A DNA stretch of 56,283 nucleotides from CAZCCV01 sp964497515 (lineage in GTDB: Bacteria > Armatimonadota > UBA5829 > DTLH01), in the NCBI GenBank assembly GCA_964497515.1, contig CAZCCV010000015.1, forward strand, positions 1 to 56,283, written 5' to 3'. Positions 51,935-56,283 of the stretch are shown piece after piece. The translations under genes and the position numbers were made by a program. Each line of letters begins with the position of its first letter. Within the stretch, counting starts at the first letter, position 1. The notes under the pieces were generated by a model. It searched no databases. It was not told where the DNA came from and saw nothing but the letters and a program-made list of their open reading frames with translations.

Positions 51935-53998
51935 TTACACCTCTATCTTCCAAGCGTTTCCGCTCTTGCCATCAAGTGAGATCAGAATTGAACCGTCGAT
52001 ATCGACTTTAGTGGTCTCTCCAGTCCAAAGATCGGTCACTTTGCAGTGCCCCATAGGAGTTCCGGGGCCTTCCAACGTGACTATTGCCTTCCGCTCTTCA
52101 CAGGCGAGGTTTGCAGCTACCAGGAACCATGTGTTATCCCGTTTCAGTAGTCCTGTATGAACTCCGGAAGCGTCTGCTACAGCGTAAGTCGGCACATCCA
52201 GATACTTGTGGAGTGCACGGATCAACTCTGGGTTCGGATCGAGGCCGATAACCACAATTTTGCCTTTTCCGCGCTTCTCGACATATCCAACAGTAAACTC
52301 GGTTCCCTTGTAATTTACGGCAAGGATGTCGCTGTTTTCGACTGCTTGCATCGGGCCGATAGTCTGTTCTGCCTTAATCCATTCCACAGAATCTCCGGCT
52401 TTCTGGTCGTACTCGAACACTGCTCCGTCCGCCTGTGCTTCGAACTCGCCCAGATGTACAATCAGATCCTTTCCGAGAGGAGTGAGCACTCTATCGGGTT
52501 GGCGTATTCCAAGCAGGTTCAGCGGGAACTGATATTCGTCGAGTCTCGGGAAACTCTTGAAGACGACCAGCGTTCCGCCGCGCTCAACATACTCTAACAA
52601 CCGCTCCTGATCGACTTTCGAGAGCCACTGATCGCCTGCGTAAAACGCCAGCGATTTTTCGATGTTGCCGGTCTCAAGGTCGAAGGTTTCGTGCTCGATG
52701 TCTGCATCGTAAAGCGCCTGAAGAACAGGGTCGTTGTGAAAATGTTTCATGGATGCAATATGCAGCGGATCGGTTACCACAGTGGTGTCGGTAAGCTTTT
52801 CGAGGGTTGGAGGATCCATCACGTTAAACGCATTGGTGATTCGGCTGAATACATCGAACAGCTCACCGCGTATGCGTCCCCACTCCTGGATCGGACAGAA
52901 ATACCAGTTGTCGCGGTTAACCAGCATATACCAGTTCCACGCGACGATACCTGCCGCAAGAGCCGAAAACGAAGAGATCCTATAATGGTTGGGATAGACA
53001 ATCCCTGTGAGCTGGTGAACCCCGTGCCATACGCCAGCTTCGAACTCGGCTATGTAAGGAATTGGGGATATCGAGCGCTGGTATCTTAGAGAGTTCATAT
53101 ACAAACTATGCGCGCTCGGATAGCCTTCGTTTTCGAAATTGTATCCGGGATAGACATCTATTCCGACGAAATCGACTACTTTGGCTAACTCTCGGTGGTT
53201 CTGAACATCACCACCGTAGTAGTAGTTGTGATAAATTGGCACATCAATGCCGAGTTCCTTGTATACATCGGTATGCCATTTTACACACTTGGCCACCAAA
53301 TGATGCTCGAATCTCCAATAGTCCAGAAGGCGCACGCGCTCTCCTCTGTCGAGGACAAAAGTGCTTCTGGTGACTGGCTGAGCCTCATCTATGGAGGAGT
53401 AGTCCGTTCCCCAAACGCGGTTCAGCTCGTCCACCGACGAGTAACGCTCGCTCAAATACTCCTGAAAAAGACCGGGTTTTCCTTTGAGTCCCATCTCTTC
53501 TTCAAACCAGTGGGTGAACAGATCCATCTCGTTGTCGGGCTGGAACACGCAAATTCTGCCACCGTTTGTGACCAGATACGGCTTAATTACTTCGGCAGCT
53601 GCGGCCATCCACACTCGAGCGGCCGATTGGTACTCCGGTGACAACCTGTGATAGCTTGCGATGTAGTCAGGCACGCCACCGTTCTTCCATTCGGAATAGA
53701 TGTAAGGTCCGGGGCGGATGATAATCCAGAAACCCATCTCCTGTAGAAGGTCGAGAAATCCTACAAGGTTTCTCTGTGGTTCGGTCTCACCTGTAAAGTC
53801 GAATTTTCCACGCTCGTACTCGTGGTATTCCCAGCAGACGTATGTAGCAACAGTCTTGATTCCCATTGCCTTTACCTGCTCGAGAATCTCCCGCCATCTG
53901 GCTGGCGCAAGTCTCCAGTAGTGAACCTCACCGGAGATGAAAGGCACTGGAGTGCCATCTACGTAAATCTGACGATTCTGAACTTCGGCTCTCGGCAT
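51935..53998 (-). CDS. GH35-like beta-galactosidase
   Basis: The 687-aa protein has a TIM barrel starting ISGEVHYWRLAPARW, with TVATYVCWEYHE, IIRPGPYIYSEWKNGG, the acid/base Glu in FQPDNEMD (about 155) and a candidate nucleophile Glu in IPYIAEFEAG (about 316). A glutamine amidotransferase-like and beta-rich C-terminal part (about 430-687) may help bind substrate. It has no signal peptide. The reading frame extends to 54070, but MPRAEVQN at 53998 is preferred because AGGAGGAGGG lies 7 nt upstream. Substrate is probably a beta-galactoside or related oligosaccharide; GH42-like activity cannot be excluded. Confidence 0.85.
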   Translation of the reverse strand: MPRAEVQNRQIYVDGTPVPFISGEVHYWRLAPARWREILEQVKAMGIKTVATYVCWEYHEYERGKFDFTGETEPQRNLVGFLDLLQEMGFWIIIRPGPYIYSEWKNGGVPDYIASYHRLSPEYQSAARVWMAAAAEVIKPYLVTNGGRICVFQPDNEMDLFTHWFEEEMGLKGKPGLFQEYLSERYSSVDELNRVWGTDYSSIDEAQPVTRSTFVLDRGERVRLLDYWRFEHHLVAKCVKWHTDVYKELGIDVPIYHNYYYGGDVQNHRELAKVVDFVGIDVYPGYNFENEGYPSAHSLYMNSLRYQRSISPIPYIAEFEAGVWHGVHQLTGIVYPNHYRISSFSALAAGIVAWNWYMLVNRDNWYFCPIQEWGRIRGELFDVFSRITNAFNVMDPPTLEKLTDTTVVTDPLHIASMKHFHNDPVLQALYDADIEHETFDLETGNIEKSLAFYAGDQWLSKVDQERLLEYVERGGTLVVFKSFPRLDEYQFPLNLLGIRQPDRVLTPLGKDLIVHLGEFEAQADGAVFEYDQKAGDSVEWIKAEQTIGPMQAVENSDILAVNYKGTEFTVGYVEKRGKGKIVVIGLDPNPELIRALHKYLDVPTYAVADASGVHTGLLKRDNTWFLVAANLACEERKAIVTLEGPGTPMGHCKVTDLWTGETTKVDIDGSILISLDGKSGNAWKIEV

Positions 53999-54107
53999 TT
54001 CGCTACCCTCCTCCTGAAGGATATCAGTCCTTAATGGTGGTGGCAATACGGGAAAACACTTATACGCCATCTTGCTTCAATTCTACACGCAGCGGAGGCT
54101 CAGGCGT

Positions 54108-54137
54108 TTGGCACAATTGGAGAATATGGGTTATCAT
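54108..54137 (+). promoter_or_regulatory. candidate promoter of the HExxH gene
   Basis: TTGGCA (54108-54113), an 18-nt spacer and TATCAT (54132-54137), 48 nt before the ATG at 54185. Confidence 0.4.
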
Positions 54138-54184
54138 AAAAACAGAAGCTGGACTCAAATCGCAGTCCGGATGAGGTATCTACA

Positions 54185-55144
54185 ATGCGAATAGCATTGG
54201 CAATTGCTATATTGACCGTTTTTGTGGCGGGGTTATCAGCAGGGCAGGACGCGTTTTTTGGCACAAAATCCAACGAGAGTTCGGTCATTCAGAAGTATCA
54301 AGAAAGTGGTGATGTCGCTCTCGTACTCGAACCACGACTGACTGATGTTCAGTCTGCCCGGCAGCTTGCTTCCCGCGCTGCAGAGATTCTGATCGAACTC
54401 AATGATTTGCCCAATCTAACGCCTGAACTGGTGAAGCTCAGACAGGCCGCATCGTTTGCTGCAGAGTTTATGAAGGGCGATTGCTACGACCTTGCTACTT
54501 GCAAGGTGAACTCTGTAGTAACGCTGCGCGAAAAGGTGAAAATCCCGCCTCCTGAAGGGTTGGTATACGTTCGCAAGTATAAAAATGTCGACGAGATGCC
54601 TCCGTTCGTCGCCCGCCTGTTTCAGAAAGAGGCAGACAAACGATTTGATGGCTCACCTCAGGGGCTTACAATTCAAGGGCGGTTTATCGCAATTATCGTT
54701 CCAGAATACCACAGTGCGCTGGAGGATATTTTTGCGCACGAACTGGTTCACGCATACATAACACTAGCTTGTCCGAAGGTGCTTCCACACTGGTTCCAGG
54801 AAGGTGCCGCTGTCTATTTTTCCACTGGGACCAGCAAAAGGCTCCATTACAAAGTCGGTGAAAACAAAATAGTCGAGACCACTCTTCCAGAAGACTACAA
54901 ACGGAATCTTTTCTCGTTCCAGTACATCGAGAACCAGGCCGGAAAAGACGGGCTGTACGAGTTCGTTCGAAAGTCTGTTATGACAGGGGATGTAGACTCA
55001 CGCAGTGCTCTTGGCCTTGACCCTGCCGAGCCTCCTGCCGAACGCAAATATGGCAGACTCGTCGTTCCTGCAATTGTGGCTGCGTTTATTCTGGTTATAG
55101 CACTAATCATCTATATGATTAGGCACGATGGTGAGTGGGGATAG
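54185..55144 (+). CDS. exported, C-terminally anchored peptidase MA-like metalloprotease
   Basis: The 319-aa protein has a signal peptide (residues 1-20), a globular domain and a C-terminal membrane helix (about 291-311). The zinc motif HELVH (about 184-188) is followed by HWFQEGAAVYF (about 200), giving the gluzincin pattern HExxH...E. Peptidase MA-like domains of this kind are often found in lineages with many exported proteins; the substrate is unknown. ATG 54185 lacks a strong SD (GAGGT lies 9 nt upstream). It is convergent with the PLP enzyme gene with a 10-nt gap. Confidence 0.8.
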   Translation: MRIALAIAILTVFVAGLSAGQDAFFGTKSNESSVIQKYQESGDVALVLEPRLTDVQSARQLASRAAEILIELNDLPNLTPELVKLRQAASFAAEFMKGDCYDLATCKVNSVVTLREKVKIPPPEGLVYVRKYKNVDEMPPFVARLFQKEADKRFDGSPQGLTIQGRFIAIIVPEYHSALEDIFAHELVHAYITLACPKVLPHWFQEGAAVYFSTGTSKRLHYKVGENKIVETTLPEDYKRNLFSFQYIENQAGKDGLYEFVRKSVMTGDVDSRSALGLDPAEPPAERKYGRLVVPAIVAAFILVIALIIYMIRHDGEWG

Positions 55145-55154
55145 TTGCCCACTG

Positions 55155-56159
55155 TCAGATCTCAGTATACTTCGCCAGGTGACGGAACGATTCTTCGTGA
55201 CCGCAGAGTGCCGGTGAGCCGCCAGTGTGCAGAAAGATCACTGTCCTATCTGGATCAATCGCACCGCTCTTCGCCATATCTATCAGCCCCGACATTGCTT
55301 TTCCTGTGTAGACTGGGTCAAGAATAGTCGCTTCAGTCTGAGCAGTCAGGATGATGGCTGCGTTTCCAGCTTCGGATGGTACGCCGTATCGGTCGCCCAA
55401 ATAATCCGAATATGTTTCGAACTGATCGGGTTTGAATCGAACTTCCAAGCTGGCGAGTTCTGCTGCCTCGTTTGCAACCGCCGAGCACGTTACGGGAAAT
55501 GTCTCGTAGTTTCTGCCTACCTCGATGCCGATCACTCTCGCTTCTGGTAAGAATAGCTCTGTTCCAAGCCTGACACCTGCAAGGGTTCCACCAGAGCCGA
55601 CAGCCAGCACGATCTGCGGGTCAGTGTCACTGCCCAGTTGTTCAGCCAGCTCTTTTATTGCATTTGCATACCCAATTGCCCCTTGAGGTGTCGACCCGCC
55701 AAATGGCACAACGTAGGGATTTCGGCCACTTCTGCGCAGCTCATCAGCAGCCTGATCCATTGCTTGGAGCATTTCGGCGGTATTAGCATCTGGCATATAT
55801 CGGATTTCTGCATTTAGGAGAATATCGAGTAGCAGGTTTCCTTCGAACCTGTCGAACTTCGGACCACCGAGAATCAACAATGAGTCCAGTCCGAAGATCC
55901 GCGCTGCAGCAGCGGTTAACCTGGCGTGGTTTGACTGCGGCCCACCAACAGTTAGGACAATGTCGCACCCCTGCCGAAGTACCTCAGCCATTATGAACTC
56001 CAGCTTCCTCACTTTGTTGCCACCGAGCGCGAGGCCGGTCTGGTCGTCGCGTTTGAAGAGTAGCTTTTTAAGACCGATTCTTTCCGCCAGACGAGGCGCG
56101 TCCTCGAGTGGAGTCGGAAAGTGCCCGAGACTGACCTTCGGAATATCTTGTAGTGCCAC
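55155..56159 (-). CDS. D-cysteine desulfhydrase / ACC deaminase family PLP enzyme
   Basis: The 334-aa fold-type II PLP enzyme has the Schiff-base lysine in GLALGGNKVRKLEF (about 45-60). It also has TVGGPQSNHARLTAAAA, the phosphate loop VGSGGTLAGVRLG and C-terminal FLHTGGSPALCG. Family members convert D-cysteine to pyruvate, sulfide and ammonia, or deaminate 1-aminocyclopropane-1-carboxylate; the sequence alone does not separate the two. GTG 56159 is preferred because AAAGGAG lies 6 nt upstream and the N-terminus then matches DcyD length. Upstream ATG codons (56189, 56225) lack an SD. The gene ends 70 nt before the contig's terminal repeat. Confidence 0.88.
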   Translation of the reverse strand: MALQDIPKVSLGHFPTPLEDAPRLAERIGLKKLLFKRDDQTGLALGGNKVRKLEFIMAEVLRQGCDIVLTVGGPQSNHARLTAAAARIFGLDSLLILGGPKFDRFEGNLLLDILLNAEIRYMPDANTAEMLQAMDQAADELRRSGRNPYVVPFGGSTPQGAIGYANAIKELAEQLGSDTDPQIVLAVGSGGTLAGVRLGTELFLPEARVIGIEVGRNYETFPVTCSAVANEAAELASLEVRFKPDQFETYSDYLGDRYGVPSEAGNAAIILTAQTEATILDPVYTGKAMSGLIDMAKSGAIDPDRTVIFLHTGGSPALCGHEESFRHLAKYTEI

Positions 56160-56229
56160 GTTGTTCTCCTTTAAAACAGCATTCTTCATATATCTTAGCA
56201 CTTGTGATGTGCGCCGCGGAAGCACTTGG

Positions 56230-56283
56230 GGGTGCGTGTCAAAGTTACGGAAAAAGGGGAGGCTGAAAAAAGATTGGAATACT
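56230..56283. repeat. 54-bp terminal inverted repeat, right copy
   Basis: Exact reverse complement of 2-55. It occupies the very end of the window, upstream of the PLP enzyme gene, and contains no gene. Confidence 0.9.

Noticed and set aside
1..56283. Circular element or plasmid
   Set aside because: The shared ends are inverted, not direct, so they do not close a circle, and the gene content is chromosomal.
1..56283. CRISPR arrays, rRNA and tRNA genes
   Set aside because: No regularly spaced repeats and no cloverleaf or rRNA-like sequence was noticed in the gaps, all of which are short.

Overview
The window looks like a chromosomal contig from a free-living, heterotrophic, respiring bacterium. 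It carries plant- or microbial-glycan enzymes (GH127, GH172, GH35-like), a DUF1559-type pseudopilin with the H-X9-DG motif, large secreted multidomain proteins with signal peptides, and an HspR-type (HAIR) heat-shock operator in front of clpB. That mix fits Armatimonadota best, with Planctomycetota- or Verrucomicrobiota-like lineages as alternatives. This assignment is inference, because no rRNA or other marker gene is present. Candidate promoters resemble the sigma70 consensus (TTGACA-N17-TATAAT), SD sequences are strong, and GTG and TTG starts are common. At least two genes look leaderless.

Layout. 1-7.5 kb: an FtsB/DivIC-like division protein, a TPR-Ig-polysaccharide deacetylase fusion, and a convergent 1670-aa secreted M6-like metalloprotease with a LacI-type palindrome upstream. 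7.5-11.3 kb: a membrane protein with a degenerate alkaline-phosphatase-like ectodomain and a YhaM-type OB-HD exoribonuclease. 11.3-17.3 kb: a complete type I restriction-modification cassette (hsdM-hsdS-hsdR) bounded by two 63-bp direct repeats that differ at one base. The cassette lies between yhaM and a secreted 5'-nucleotidase-like gene. 17.3-22 kb: the nucleotidase-like protein, a metallophosphoesterase, and a clan GH-A protein that appears to lack its nucleophile. 22-28.2 kb (minus strand): a glycan locus with a 25-residue lipoprotein, a 1039-aa membrane-anchored protein, a GH127 enzyme and a pseudopilin. 28.2-31.7 kb: hisF-hisI, a CPA2 antiporter and a LOG-family protein. 31.8-41 kb: a respiratory complex I operon ordered nuoA-E-F-H-J-K-L-M-N, with nuoB, C, D, G and I missing. 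41-43.4 kb: a SpoIIM-family gene interrupted by one in-frame TGA, divergent from an RDD protein and a NUDIX hydrolase. 43.4-48 kb: clpB and lpdA. 48-51.2 kb: transketolase with GH172. 51.3-56.2 kb: YjbQ, a GH35-like beta-galactosidase, a membrane-anchored HExxH protein and a D-cysteine desulfhydrase-like PLP enzyme. The two ends of the contig carry the same 54-bp sequence in inverted orientation, so the contig probably ends in a dispersed repeat.

How the genes work together. The glycan enzymes would release pentoses and hexoses. Transketolase, cotranscribed with GH172, sits where such pentoses enter central metabolism, and complex I reoxidises NADH. The RM cassette is the clearest mobile module. 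The least expected observations are the repeat-bounded RM island without a recombinase, the complex I operon lacking its Q-module genes, the 25-aa lipoprotein, and the stop codon inside the SpoIIM gene.
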